A stretch of DNA of 32,616 nucleotides from an uncultured Treponema sp. (GCA_905372265.1 CAJPOL010000007.1:1-32616); one strand, 5' to 3'. Counted from the stretch's first letter, positions 24,370 to 32,616 are shown. Notes: a model not told the origin generated them from the sequence alone. Program-made: numbers and translations.

Positions 24370-25566
24370 TTATATCCGGTCGAACCGGTCAATTTCGGCA
24401 TCATAATCGATACCGGCAATATCAAAACCGTTTATCGCCAAAAAGTCATGCCGGTATTCGGCGACATCGGCATATTTTGTGTTATTCTCACGGATAACAG
24501 CTGCCATACTATCGGCTACCGCAGACTGCACCGATTCATCCAACTCCCAATCATCAATGCGGATGCGGTTTTCGCTATCAACCGGAACAACGCCGTCCGC
24601 TGTGTAAAGGCGGCTGTCAAAAAGCCTATTTATCTGTTCGATACAGCCTTCGTGCGTTCCTTTCTCTTTCATCACCTTGAACAAAGTAGCTAAATACAGC
24701 GGAATGACCGGTATGACGGCGCTCGCACGGGTTACCAGCCCTTTGTTCACCGACACAAAAGCCTTACCGTTTAAGGCTGCAAGGCGGGTATTTAAGGTAT
24801 GAGCAGCCGCTTCAAGATGCTCTTTTGCCTTACCAATCGTTCCCTGCCGGTAGAGCGCCTGTGTAGCCTCAGGGCCGATATACGAATAAGCAACCGTAAC
24901 GCATCCCTGCGACAGCGCACCTGCTGCCGCCAGCTTGTCTATCCACCGCTGCCAATCTTCGCCGCCCATGACTTTTACGGTTGCTGCCGTTTCCTCATCG
25001 GTTGCAGGCTCGGCGGAAATATCGGCAAGCTCGCCGCTGAACGGATCAAGTGTTTTACCGGTAAACGGTTTTCCGAACGGCTTTAAGACCGAACGATAGG
25101 TAACGCCGGTGTCGGGATCGGTGCGTACCGAGCTTGCTACGCTGTAGATAATCAGATCGAATGTAATTCCGTGCTTTTTCGCCTCATCAATGACCTGCTG
25201 CTTGATAGCATCGGAAAAGGCATCGCCGTCTATTGTTACGGACAAAAGCCCTGCCTCTTTTGCAGCGGCATCGACCGCTAAGTTATTATACCAGCCGGGC
25301 GTCCCCCACTTCTTTTCGGTACCGGCTTTTTCAAAAGACACGCCGATTACGGACGCGCCGTAACCGAAAGCCGCCGTAATCCGGCTTGCTAATCCGTATC
25401 CGCCCGAACAGCCGACAACAAGAACATTCCGCGGTTTTGCCGCACCGGCCGGATGAGAAGCTGCCCGCTTCTTTGTATATGCGATCTGATCTTCAACGGC
25501 TTTTTTACAGCCCTGAGGATGCGCATTAAGACAGATATTGCTTCGCAGCATCGGTTTCATACTCAT
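24370..25566 (-). CDS. fabV: Trans-2-enoyl-CoA/ACP reductase FabV
   Basis: FabV is an NADH-dependent enoyl reductase of the extended short-chain dehydrogenase type, carrying out the last step of each elongation cycle. The 398-residue length and sequence closely recall the characterised T. denticola trans-2-enoyl-CoA reductase. The NADH fold has VVGCSGGYGLASRI (about residues 50-63). The active site follows the FabV pattern Y-x8-K, with Tyr239 and Lys248 in LYRQGTIGKAK. The start has AAGGAG seven bases upstream. Its place between fabZ and accB makes it the only visible enoyl reductase of this pathway, replacing FabI, FabK or FabL. A role in crotonyl-CoA reduction is also possible. Confidence 0.96.
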   Translation of the reverse strand: MSMKPMLRSNICLNAHPQGCKKAVEDQIAYTKKRAASHPAGAAKPRNVLVVGCSGGYGLASRITAAFGYGASVIGVSFEKAGTEKKWGTPGWYNNLAVDAAAKEAGLLSVTIDGDAFSDAIKQQVIDEAKKHGITFDLIIYSVASSVRTDPDTGVTYRSVLKPFGKPFTGKTLDPFSGELADISAEPATDEETAATVKVMGGEDWQRWIDKLAAAGALSQGCVTVAYSYIGPEATQALYRQGTIGKAKEHLEAAAHTLNTRLAALNGKAFVSVNKGLVTRASAVIPVIPLYLATLFKVMKEKGTHEGCIEQINRLFDSRLYTADGVVPVDSENRIRIDDWELDESVQSAVADSMAAVIRENNTKYADVAEYRHDFLAINGFDIAGIDYDAEIDRFDRI

Positions 25567-25601
25567 AATGTTACTCCTTCTTAATTTTTAGAACTGCCTC
25601 T

Positions 25602-26030
25602 TTAGGCTTTTCCGACAAGACACATCCACTCGGCTTCTGCAGCGATCGTTTCGCCGATATACATCTTACCGGCCTGCTTTATCATCTGCGACGATACGCG
25701 CAGGTTCTTCACTTCGATGCGTACGGTATCGCCCGGACGTACCTGATTGCGGAACTTAACTTTATCAACCGTCGCAAGGAAAAACAGCGCTCCTTTTTCA
25801 AAGGTTCCCATGAAACTGAGTGCAGCGCCGCCGGCCTGAGCCATTGTTTCAACCAGCACAACGCCGGGCACAACCGGATATTCGGGAAAGTGACCTTTAA
25901 AAAAGAATTCATCCTGCTTAAAAGTATATCGGCTTTCGCTGCCGCTGTCATCGGCGCGGACGATCTCATCGACGAATAAAAAAGGCTTCCGATGCGGAAG
26001 CAATGCTTCAATGTCTTTTGTAACGCTCAT
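25602..26030 (-). CDS. fabZ: 3-hydroxyacyl-ACP dehydratase FabZ
   Basis: FabZ removes water from 3-hydroxyacyl-ACP to give trans-2-enoyl-ACP. It has a hot-dog fold. The catalytic segment GHFPEYPVVPGVVLVETMAQ shows His47 and Glu61 in the expected positions, and LLPHRKPFLFVDEI is the family N-terminus. The length of 142 residues is normal, with GGAG eight bases before the ATG. It is 17 bases after fabF and 35 before fabV, so it hands substrate to FabV. There is no FabA-like isomerase in the window, so how unsaturated chains are made is not visible. Confidence 0.96.
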   Translation of the reverse strand: MSVTKDIEALLPHRKPFLFVDEIVRADDSGSESRYTFKQDEFFFKGHFPEYPVVPGVVLVETMAQAGGAALSFMGTFEKGALFFLATVDKVKFRNQVRPGDTVRIEVKNLRVSSQMIKQAGKMYIGETIAAEAEWMCLVGKA

Positions 26031-26047
26031 AGCATCATCTCCGATTA

Positions 26048-27289
26048 CTATATTTTTTTAAAGACCAGCACGCCGTTATGACCGCCGAAGCCGAGCGAAC
26101 CCGATGCAGCGCAGGTAAGTTCACACGCAACGCCTTTTTGCGGCAGATAGTTCAAGTCGCATCCGGCTTCCAAATCAGGTTCCGTTAAATTAGCAGTCGG
26201 CGGGCAAAAGCCGTCCTCAATCGCCTTAACGCAGAAAATTGCTTCCAAAGCGCCGGCGGCTCCCAAACAGTGGCCGATCATCGATTTTGTCGAGGAAACC
26301 TTCAGATTATATGCATGTTCACCGAACGCTTTTTTCAGCATCGCCGTTTCGGCGGGATCGTTTATCGGAGTGGAAGTACCGTGCGCATTGTAATACTGCA
26401 CTTCCTCAGGCTTTATACCGGCGTCCTCAAAGGCCCTGGTCATCGCTAAAGCGCCGCCGGCTCCCGAAGGATCGGGGCTGGTAATGTGATAGGCATCCGA
26501 AGAGCCGCCGTATCCTGCAAGTTCCGCATATATTTTTGCACCGCGTTTTTTTGCATGTTCATATTCTTCCAGAATGAGAATACCGGAACCTTCTCCCATT
26601 ATAAAGCCTGAACGCTTTTTATCGAACGGACAGCATGCCTTTTTCGGCTCATCGTTGTATTCCGAGGCAAGAGTTTGCAAAACGCTGAACCCATTGATGC
26701 CGAATCCGGTAATAGCCGCTTCGGTTCCCCCTGCAATACAGGTATCAAGCCTGCCTGAGCGAACTAAATCCAGCGCGTTTCCAATGGCATCGGTGCTTGA
26801 AGCGCATGCGGTTACCAGCGTCCATGATACTCCGTGAATGCCGAAATACATACTGATATTGCCCGCAGCCTCATTCGGTATAAGCAGCGGAATAGTCAGC
26901 GGCGGAATGCGAGAACGGCCTGCCTCAAAGTACTTTTTAAACGAACTTTCATACACTTCAAAGCCGCCGATGCCGTTCCCGAGCATAATGCCCGTGCGGT
27001 CGGGATCGACGGTTTCCTTTGACAGCCCCGCATCATTCATTGCCTGAACAGCGGCGGCTACGGCAAACTGCGTAAACCGCGCCATTTTCCGCGCCTCTTT
27101 TTTATCAATAAAGGCGCCCGGATCAAACTGCTTGCATTCCGCTGCTATCTGCACCTTATCGCCGGAAGCGTCATAATTAGTGATCTTGTCGATAGCGCAA
27201 CTACCCGCTTTTATGCCCTGCCATGTTTCGCCAATCGTGTTTCCCAAAGCGGTTACGGCTCCAATGCCGGTAATAACAACCTTTCTCAT
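26048..27289 (-). CDS. fabF: 3-oxoacyl-ACP synthase II FabF
   Basis: FabF condenses malonyl-ACP with growing acyl-ACP chains. It is a thiolase-fold enzyme with the Cys-His-His triad: Cys162 in VTACASSTDAIG, His303 in YNAHGTSTPIND and His340 in SMIGHCLGAAGA, plus Lys335. The N-terminus MRKVVITGIGAVTALGNT is typical. The length of 413 residues is normal. AGGAGG is five bases upstream of the ATG. No fabB is nearby, so this is probably the main elongating synthase. The gene is 15 bases after fabG. Confidence 0.97.
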   Translation of the reverse strand: MRKVVITGIGAVTALGNTIGETWQGIKAGSCAIDKITNYDASGDKVQIAAECKQFDPGAFIDKKEARKMARFTQFAVAAAVQAMNDAGLSKETVDPDRTGIMLGNGIGGFEVYESSFKKYFEAGRSRIPPLTIPLLIPNEAAGNISMYFGIHGVSWTLVTACASSTDAIGNALDLVRSGRLDTCIAGGTEAAITGFGINGFSVLQTLASEYNDEPKKACCPFDKKRSGFIMGEGSGILILEEYEHAKKRGAKIYAELAGYGGSSDAYHITSPDPSGAGGALAMTRAFEDAGIKPEEVQYYNAHGTSTPINDPAETAMLKKAFGEHAYNLKVSSTKSMIGHCLGAAGALEAIFCVKAIEDGFCPPTANLTEPDLEAGCDLNYLPQKGVACELTCAASGSLGFGGHNGVLVFKKI

Positions 27290-27304
27290 ATGTTCCTCCT
27301 GCGC

Positions 27305-28051
27305 CTATGCGCCCATTCCTCCGTCAACACCGATTACCTGTGCAGTAATATACACGGATAAATCGGAGGCCAAAAAGACAGCCGCATTCGCAACATCAAG
27401 CGGAGTACCGCCCCGTTTGAGGGGTATCGCCGTCTCAACCCATCCTTTGCGTATCTCTTCCGGTAATACGGACGTCATATCGGTTTCGATAAAGCCGGGC
27501 GCAAGCGCATTGACGCGCACTCCCCTACTCCCGATTTCCTTTGCAAGGCTTTTTGTAAGGCCGACCAACCCCGCTTTACTTGCGGCATAATTAACCTGTC
27601 CGCCCTGGCCATGAAGACCGACGATGCTGGCCATATTGATAATGGAACCTTCCCGTTTCCGCAGCATATCGGAGGAAACAATTTGCGATGTAATAAATGT
27701 ACCGGTCAAATTAACCCGCAATACGGCGTCCCAGTCCTCCTGCGGCATACGGAATGAAAGTCCATCCCGCGTAATACCGGCGTTATTAACCAAAATTTGA
27801 AAGCCGCCGGATTGCTTTAACGCATCTTTTACCGCAGCGGTCAAAACTTCCGCATTTCCGCAGTCGGCGTATAGTTCATAAAACCGGACGCCGCATTTTT
27901 CAGCAAATGCCTCCATCTCTTCCTTCCCTTGAGACGGTTTTGTACATAAGCCCCAGACTTCAGCGCCCTCTTCAAGGAATCTACGGACTATTTCCTTTCC
28001 GATTCCCCGCGAAGAACCGGTTACCAATGCTTTTTTTCCTTTCAATAACAT
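27305..28051 (-). CDS. fabG: 3-oxoacyl-ACP reductase FabG
   Basis: FabG is an NADPH-dependent short-chain dehydrogenase that reduces 3-oxoacyl-ACP. The cofactor loop TGSSRGIG (residues 11-18), the NNAG motif (89-92), and the catalytic Ser142, Tyr155 and Lys159 in NYAASKAGLVGLTKSLAKE are all visible. The length of 248 residues is standard. The ATG has GAGG five bases upstream. The 75-base gap before it is the longest inside the fab/acc/gat run, but I see no clear promoter there. Confidence 0.97.
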   Translation of the reverse strand: MLLKGKKALVTGSSRGIGKEIVRRFLEEGAEVWGLCTKPSQGKEEMEAFAEKCGVRFYELYADCGNAEVLTAAVKDALKQSGGFQILVNNAGITRDGLSFRMPQEDWDAVLRVNLTGTFITSQIVSSDMLRKREGSIINMASIVGLHGQGGQVNYAASKAGLVGLTKSLAKEIGSRGVRVNALAPGFIETDMTSVLPEEIRKGWVETAIPLKRGGTPLDVANAAVFLASDLSVYITAQVIGVDGGMGA

Positions 28052-28126
28052 ATAAACCTCATTTCAAATGTATTGTGAACGGGGATGTCCCAAAAGCCGA
28101 TTACTATTTTGCCACCCCCTATCGCG

Positions 28127-29107
28127 TTATTCTTCGATGTCTTTTCCGATGACGGCCGACAGCTGTTCAAGCGTACCGGTCGGCCGGCATACTCCTGCGC
28201 ATCCGCTATCCCGCCACAAGTTACTAAGCGTGAGACCCGGCCCTATTTCCAACAGCGGACGTTCCGCCGTCTGCATCGCCGATTCAATTTCCCGCTCCTC
28301 TTCCAGCCACCGCACCGGATGCGTTAAGTGGAGCACGGCATTCCGTTTTGCCTCTTCACCGGTCAGCATTCTCTTTCCGGTAACGTTTGAAAAAATCGGA
28401 ATAAGCGGGTCATGGAACGGAATATCCGCCAGCACCGCTGAGAACTCTTCAGCAGCATTGCGCATCAAAGGTGAGTGAAATGGCCCTGCGACCGCAAGCC
28501 GTATGACCCGCTTTGCGCCCGCTTCTTTACAGAGCTTTTCGGCAACGGCAAGCCCCTCATCGGTACCGGAAACAACGGTCTGCACGGGGCTGTTCAGATT
28601 TGCCGCAAAGACACTACCTGTTACCGGATCGGAATACGGTTTCAGAAGTTCGGCAATCCGTTCAGGCTCAAGTTTGAGCACCGCAGCCATCCCGGGCGCA
28701 CCGTTTGAGGCTGTTCCCTGCTCTTGGAGCTTCTCGCACCATTTTTGCATGATTTTGCCGCGGAGCGTTACAAGCTCCGTCATGGTCTTGAGATCCAGCA
28801 CCTTTGCGGCAAAAAGTGCGGAGAACTCTCCCAAACTGAAACCGGCAACGGCAGCGGGCGCAATGCCGTGCTCCTGCAATACGGCAAGAACGGCTGCTTC
28901 CATAGCTGTTATCGCCAACTGGCTCCTGTCGCTCCGCGCAAGTTCGCTCGGTTCAGTCTCCCATAAAAAAGAAGCAATATTCTCTCCCGCAACAGCGCTC
29001 ATCTCATCAATCACGGAACGGGCAACGGGAAAGCGTTTACAAATATCCTCAGCCATTCCTTTGAATTGGGAACCCTGTCCCGCGAATAAAAAAATACCTT
29101 CCGTCAT
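28127..29107 (-). CDS. fabD: Malonyl-CoA:ACP acyltransferase FabD
   Basis: FabD moves malonate from CoA to ACP, supplying the extender unit. The catalytic Ser91 sits in GFSLGEFSALFA, Arg116 in LRGKIM and His211 in AGPFHSPLMRN. The N-terminal FLFAGQGSQFKGMA is diagnostic. Length is 326 residues, a little long because of an insertion near residues 125-140. GGAAG precedes the start. It follows fabH by 17 bases. No acpP follows, unlike the common fabH-fabD-fabG-acpP-fabF order. Confidence 0.96.
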   Translation of the reverse strand: MTEGIFLFAGQGSQFKGMAEDICKRFPVARSVIDEMSAVAGENIASFLWETEPSELARSDRSQLAITAMEAAVLAVLQEHGIAPAAVAGFSLGEFSALFAAKVLDLKTMTELVTLRGKIMQKWCEKLQEQGTASNGAPGMAAVLKLEPERIAELLKPYSDPVTGSVFAANLNSPVQTVVSGTDEGLAVAEKLCKEAGAKRVIRLAVAGPFHSPLMRNAAEEFSAVLADIPFHDPLIPIFSNVTGKRMLTGEEAKRNAVLHLTHPVRWLEEEREIESAMQTAERPLLEIGPGLTLSNLWRDSGCAGVCRPTGTLEQLSAVIGKDIEE

Positions 29108-29124
29108 TTTTTACTTCCTTACCA

Positions 29125-30078
29125 TTAAAACCGTATGATGCAGCCGCCCCATGTGAGCCCTGCTCCAAATCCCACAACGATGATGATCATCCCTTCCCGT
29201 ATTTTTTCTTCTTCCGCAAGATCGGCAAGGGTGATGGGAATAGAAGCCGCCGACGTATTTCCGTAGTCTGCCAAATCGCACGCGAATCGTTCAAATTCGG
29301 TTCTAAGCCGTTTTGCAGCCGCTTCCAATATCCGCTTATTCGCCTGATGACACACAATAAGATCGATATCTTCTATCTGTAAGTGCTCCTTATCAAGCAA
29401 TCCTTTTATCGTCTTGACAAGACAGTGAACGGCAAAATCATACACAGCTTTACCGTTCATGCATATATGCATAGCGGAATCAACATAGAGCTTATCCGCA
29501 CCCGTCCCGTCGGAGCCGAGTATAACTGAGCCGATCCCCAGTCCCGATGGAACAAATGTATTCTCCAACAGCACCGCTCCGGCTCCGTCACCGAACAGCA
29601 CGCATGTCGAGCGGTCATGCCAGTCGGTAATACGGCTTAACACTTCCGCTCCGCAGACAAGCGCAAACCGCCAATGATGGCGTTCCATCAAAGCAGCAGC
29701 TGTGTCAAGCGCATAGACAAAGCCTGAGCATCCTGCAACCGTGTCAAAACAAACTGCATGTTCGGCTTGCAGTTTATTTTGGACAAGACAGGCATTTGAC
29801 GGAAAGCCGAAAAACTCCGGTGTGGCGGTTGCGCACACAATCAGATTAATCTTATTGACAGGCAGCGGCTCAGCTGCGCCGCTGTTTGTAAGAGCTGCAG
29901 CACAGGCCTGATAGGCCAATGTTGCGCTCGTCTCCTCCCCGTCCGCAATCCGCCGCGACACGATACCCGTATGGCTTTGAATCCATTCATCGGAAGTGTC
30001 AAGCTCCTGAGGGAAATCCGTATTTTTCATTTGTTTTAGGGGGAGTGCTTTACCTATTCCCCTAATGATAATCGCCAT
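29125..30078 (-). CDS. fabH: 3-oxoacyl-ACP synthase III FabH
   Basis: FabH starts fatty-acid chains by condensing acetyl-CoA or a short branched acyl-CoA with malonyl-ACP. The Cys-His-Asn triad is present: Cys117 in VAGCSGFVYAL, His244 in VCHQANKRIL and Asn274 in YGNTSAASIP. The length of 317 residues is normal. GGAG lies seven bases before the ATG. It is the first gene of the 13-gene minus-strand run, 77 bases after the preceding gene. The sequence alone does not tell acetyl from branched primer preference. Confidence 0.96.
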   Translation of the reverse strand: MAIIIRGIGKALPLKQMKNTDFPQELDTSDEWIQSHTGIVSRRIADGEETSATLAYQACAAALTNSGAAEPLPVNKINLIVCATATPEFFGFPSNACLVQNKLQAEHAVCFDTVAGCSGFVYALDTAAALMERHHWRFALVCGAEVLSRITDWHDRSTCVLFGDGAGAVLLENTFVPSGLGIGSVILGSDGTGADKLYVDSAMHICMNGKAVYDFAVHCLVKTIKGLLDKEHLQIEDIDLIVCHQANKRILEAAAKRLRTEFERFACDLADYGNTSAASIPITLADLAEEEKIREGMIIIVVGFGAGLTWGGCIIRF

Positions 30079-30104
30079 ATAGTATCTCCGATACGAAACA
30101 AGCT

Positions 30105-30129
30105 AGTATATTTTTCAATTTTATGTCAA
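30105..30129 (-). promoter_or_regulatory. Possible promoter before fabH, non-standard spacing
   Basis: A perfect minus-strand TTGACA (30129-30124) and a near-perfect TATACT (30110-30105) lie in the only gap ahead of the fab run, but they are just 13 bases apart. That spacing is too short for a normal sigma-70 promoter. A poorer -10 (TAGCTT, 30105-30100) is 18 bases away. A promoter here is likely, but its exact form is uncertain. Confidence 0.35.
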
Positions 30130-30155
30130 CCTCAAAAAGAATCTTTTGCGCCCTT

Positions 30156-31340
30156 TTACATTCCATTTTCCCAGTCAAGCGGCCGTTTATTGTCGGACAG
30201 CCGCTTATCAAGATAGTCCTTATTCAAATCGAGTATATTCACCAGCCGCCTCATTTGATCGGCTGACAACAGATTTTGCTCCGCAAATAGAAAAACGAGC
30301 GCCCGTTCGGCAATGCAGGGCACGCGGAGCGCATTCATCCGTTCAGGAGAAGGAGATGCCGAATCAAGATATTCGCTTTTAAAAGTTTTATACAGTTCAG
30401 ACTGCTCAATATGTCCATGAATGGCGGCAAGCTCATCGGCAAGCGGCTGTATGTTACCGCGGCTTGCTTCGATACCGAGCGGTTTCAGCGTAAAAAAAGT
30501 ATACTGCTTACCGGGTAAGAAGTGGTGCTTGTCGCAGCGCGTACAATAGTTCGGCTCAAAGGGGTCTTCTTTTTTACGGTCTCCTCCGATGATGATGAGC
30601 GGATCAAAATAGAGCGCAGGGCATTCAACTCCGTCAACGCTATAGTAACGGTAGGTATTGTAACCGTTTTGCAGGCAATCGGGATGCTCACAATAGGCGG
30701 AAAAAGGATAAATTTCCGTTGCAGTTTCGACAAGAAGCCGTGCCGTTGCATTAAAAATTTCACCGCGGAAGTTCAAAAGCAGGGTCGGCATGACAAAAAC
30801 CAATCCGCGCTGTTCGCTCTCTTTCTTAATCACATAGGCAAGCCGCTCATCATAAAACGACGCTTCATCGATAATCCATGTACCGATGTGCGGTTTTTCT
30901 TTTAAGAGCGCCTCAAGTGCAAATGAGGTACCGACTGTTGCAATATTTTCTCCGCACTTCTGATACCCGCCCCGGTATGCGAGGGCGTCATCAGGATAAT
31001 CGGGGAATCGATCCTTATCCAAGGCGTAGCGGGCAAAAAAGGTAGAGCGCCTATCCGCCGATCCTATCCCGCTTTCAGGATCAAAAAGGTCTTGCTGGGA
31101 ATTGGCGCCGCTTGTCAACTGCCGTACGACAGCGCTTTTTGACCGCGCCACCTGCGCATCCCGCCAAACATGACCGGCATATTCGGTTTTTCCCGATCCC
31201 ATCGGGCCGACCACCAATATCCGCCTGCTTGCAGCAGTAAAATCAAAATGCGATTTCGGTTCGTGCATCACAAGCGACGGAAAGCCGAGATTTTTAAAAA
31301 GGGTATTGATCTGAGATTGTACCGCTTCAGGCTGCACCAT
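30156..31340 (-). CDS. Thymidine-kinase-like P-loop zinc protein, enlarged
   Basis: This 394-residue protein has the features of type II thymidine kinase in order: P-loop GPMGSGKT (45-52), Walker B/catalytic IIDEASFYD (156-164), the lasso-like LLLNFRGEIFNATARLL, and two cysteine pairs, C217-x4-C222 and C266-x2-C269, with IGGD before the second. Classical enzymes are about 190-230 residues. Here about 75 extra residues lie between P-loop and Walker B, and about 120 follow the zinc site. The start overlaps the signal peptidase stop by one base (TAATG), with GGAG before it. It may phosphorylate thymidine, or it may be a diverged P-loop relative with another substrate. I leave the gene name open. 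Confidence 0.75.
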   Translation of the reverse strand: MVQPEAVQSQINTLFKNLGFPSLVMHEPKSHFDFTAASRRILVVGPMGSGKTEYAGHVWRDAQVARSKSAVVRQLTSGANSQQDLFDPESGIGSADRRSTFFARYALDKDRFPDYPDDALAYRGGYQKCGENIATVGTSFALEALLKEKPHIGTWIIDEASFYDERLAYVIKKESEQRGLVFVMPTLLLNFRGEIFNATARLLVETATEIYPFSAYCEHPDCLQNGYNTYRYYSVDGVECPALYFDPLIIIGGDRKKEDPFEPNYCTRCDKHHFLPGKQYTFFTLKPLGIEASRGNIQPLADELAAIHGHIEQSELYKTFKSEYLDSASPSPERMNALRVPCIAERALVFLFAEQNLLSADQMRRLVNILDLNKDYLDKRLSDNKRPLDWENGM

Positions 31341-32616
31341 TATAAAGCTCCAAAACGGGTAAACGGGTACACGCGGAACACCGTCGTTCCCAATATTTTT
31401 GATGCAGGAACATATTTCGGCGAGCTATTGCTCTGAAACAGTACCGGCAGGGCATCATACGCATCGATGGCTTCAAGTTTAAAAAAGTACGAATGGCGCA
31501 TATCAGTGGAATTGAAACGGTTATCCCCCATCATAAAGAAGCAATTTTCCGGTATATATTCATCTTCGCCGGCAGGAAAGACATTCATGTTCCGCTGATT
31601 AGTCCATGCCATGTAAAAGGCGTACTCTTGCGCTTCCTGTAAAAGAGCCGTGCGCAGCCCATCGGCAAGAAAATCCTCCGCCGTTGCATTGGCGCGGAAC
31701 AGTTCGATATTACGGATGATGAGTTTTCCGAAACACAGTTTTATCAGCGTATTCAGCTGGGCAAAACGCTTTTCGTAAAGCGAGGCGGTCAAGCTGTCAT
31801 CGCTTTGCCAGTAGGGCAGCCAACCGGTCATAAACGAACGGAACCATGCGAGTCCTCCGTTAGTTGTCGCTATCTTCCGGCTGATAGAATCGTTAGCGGA
31901 AAAGAGCGTCATCAGCTCATACTCTGCGGTTTGCAAAAAGTCCGTACCTGTCGCAGTATCCCGATGCGCTTTAAAGGCAGCAAGCGTATCGATTAATGCT
32001 TCCGCTTGGCGGGCAGCATCCGAAAAACTCAACGCTTTCCTGCGCGCTTCCACGCTTTCCATCATCAGCAATTCATCGGCGCTGATTTTTATATCTTTGA
32101 TTAACCGCTGTTCCGATTGCGGTAAGGCATTGAGGTCCCAATGAGCGTATTGCCGGTCGTCTTCGATTGGGACAAATTCAGCATCACTGCTGGTTTTTGC
32201 ATAGAGTACGCCGTCAACCATCATCAATTTTTCTCCGGGAACTCCGGTGATACGCTTTACAAGAGGATCGGCTTTTTGTTTGCCGTAATCATCGGTATTG
32301 AGATTGACTTGAGCAAAGGTGAGAAAATACACGATCTGCGATAAAAACGTTTTAAGCCGGGATGCAGGCGTATCGGGGTAGTTGGGGTTGCTCAGGATAA
32401 CAATATCACCCCGTTTATACTTCTTCCATTGCGGAAGTTTAAAGGAAGAAAGCGGAAACGCGGGCCCTGCCGCCGTTTTAAAGCCGACAACCGTATCGCC
32501 TATCATAAATTCAGGTACCATCGATTCCGAAGGAATCCGGTATATCTGAAAAATAAAAATATTGACGAGTACTACAAAAAACACAGCGTAAAAGGCAGCG
32601 TCAATCCATTCGGCAA
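31340..32616 (-). CDS. lepB: Signal peptidase I, 5' end outside window
   Basis: This is the membrane-bound serine protease that removes signal peptides from exported proteins. The open frame runs off the window end (positions up to 32616), so the true start is not seen. A GTG at 32584 is an internal codon or a weak alternative. The N-terminal helix is followed by IPSESMVPEFMIGD with the catalytic Ser. KRITGVPGEKL holds the general-base Lys, and FMMGDNRFNSTDMRHSY is the C-terminal box E. About 240 residues separate Lys and the GDNR motif, about twice the E. coli distance, and this insertion looks helical and charged. It is followed directly by the thymidine-kinase-like gene. Confidence 0.93.
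   Translation of the reverse strand, partial: AEWIDAAFYAVFFVVLVNIFIFQIYRIPSESMVPEFMIGDTVVGFKTAAGPAFPLSSFKLPQWKKYKRGDIVILSNPNYPDTPASRLKTFLSQIVYFLTFAQVNLNTDDYGKQKADPLVKRITGVPGEKLMMVDGVLYAKTSSDAEFVPIEDDRQYAHWDLNALPQSEQRLIKDIKISADELLMMESVEARRKALSFSDAARQAEALIDTLAAFKAHRDTATGTDFLQTAEYELMTLFSANDSISRKIATTNGGLAWFRSFMTGWLPYWQSDDSLTASLYEKRFAQLNTLIKLCFGKLIIRNIELFRANATAEDFLADGLRTALLQEAQEYAFYMAWTNQRNMNVFPAGEDEYIPENCFFMMGDNRFNSTDMRHSYFFKLEAIDAYDALPVLFQSNSSPKYVPASKILGTTVFRVYPFTRFGAL

Noticed and set aside
30079..30155. FapR-type operator before fabH
   Set aside because: The gap contains ATACTA-like pieces but no paired inverted repeat with FapR spacing.

Overview
This window looks like a chromosomal segment of a Treponema species, most likely an oral-type treponeme of moderate GC rather than T. 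pallidum. The evidence is gene content and protein style. PheT is the short archaeal/eukaryotic type found in spirochaetes. FabV resembles the characterised T. denticola trans-2-enoyl reductase. A complete fatty-acid synthesis cluster is present, which T. pallidum lacks. There are several Treponema-style proteins with no recognisable function. I see no phage, insertion sequence with transposase, CRISPR array, tRNA or rRNA gene.

Layout. (1) Positions 1-4259, plus strand: an unrecognised three-gene unit made of a secreted, probably outer-membrane protein, a six-helix membrane protein and a large membrane protein with a TPR-like middle. It ends at a hairpin shared with convergent pheT. (2) Positions 4319-10522, minus strand: a tandem AAA+ ATPase tightly followed by recG, then pheT with its own good promoter. 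(3) Positions 10523-12552: a less compact stretch. It has a strong promoter and long leader for the AAA+ gene, a secreted beta-rich protein whose C-terminus looks frameshifted, a divergent rpmB, two nearly identical 119-base direct repeats flanking this gene pair, and a separate inverted-repeat element. (4) Positions 12553-17315, minus strand: glgA, then a macro-domain hydrolase, then an AddB-like PD-(D/E)XK nuclease. (5) Positions 17389-30078, minus strand: one compact run of 13 genes, fabH-fabD-fabG-fabF-fabZ-fabV-accB-accC-accD-accA-gatC-gatA-gatB, ending in a hairpin. (6) Positions 30156-32616, minus strand: signal peptidase I (5' end outside the window) overlapping by one base a long protein related to thymidine kinase.

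How the genes work together. AccBCDA makes malonyl-CoA, FabD loads it on ACP, FabH starts chains, FabF elongates, FabG and FabZ reduce and dehydrate, and FabV supplies the enoyl reductase step. Only ACP and its modifying enzymes are missing from the set. GatCAB at the 3' end of the same run makes correctly charged Gln-tRNA and/or Asn-tRNA. Subunit pairs of the same complex (accB/accC, accD/accA, gatA/gatB) are joined by four-base ATGA overlaps, so translation is probably coupled.

Most of the window is housekeeping. The most unusual points are the direct repeats around rpmB, the probable frameshift next to one of them, the FabV-containing lipid operon fused to gatCAB, the AAA+ ATPase coupled to recG, the enlarged thymidine-kinase-like protein, and the macro-domain/AddB-like pair. 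I did not find a clear, wholly new defence or mobile system.
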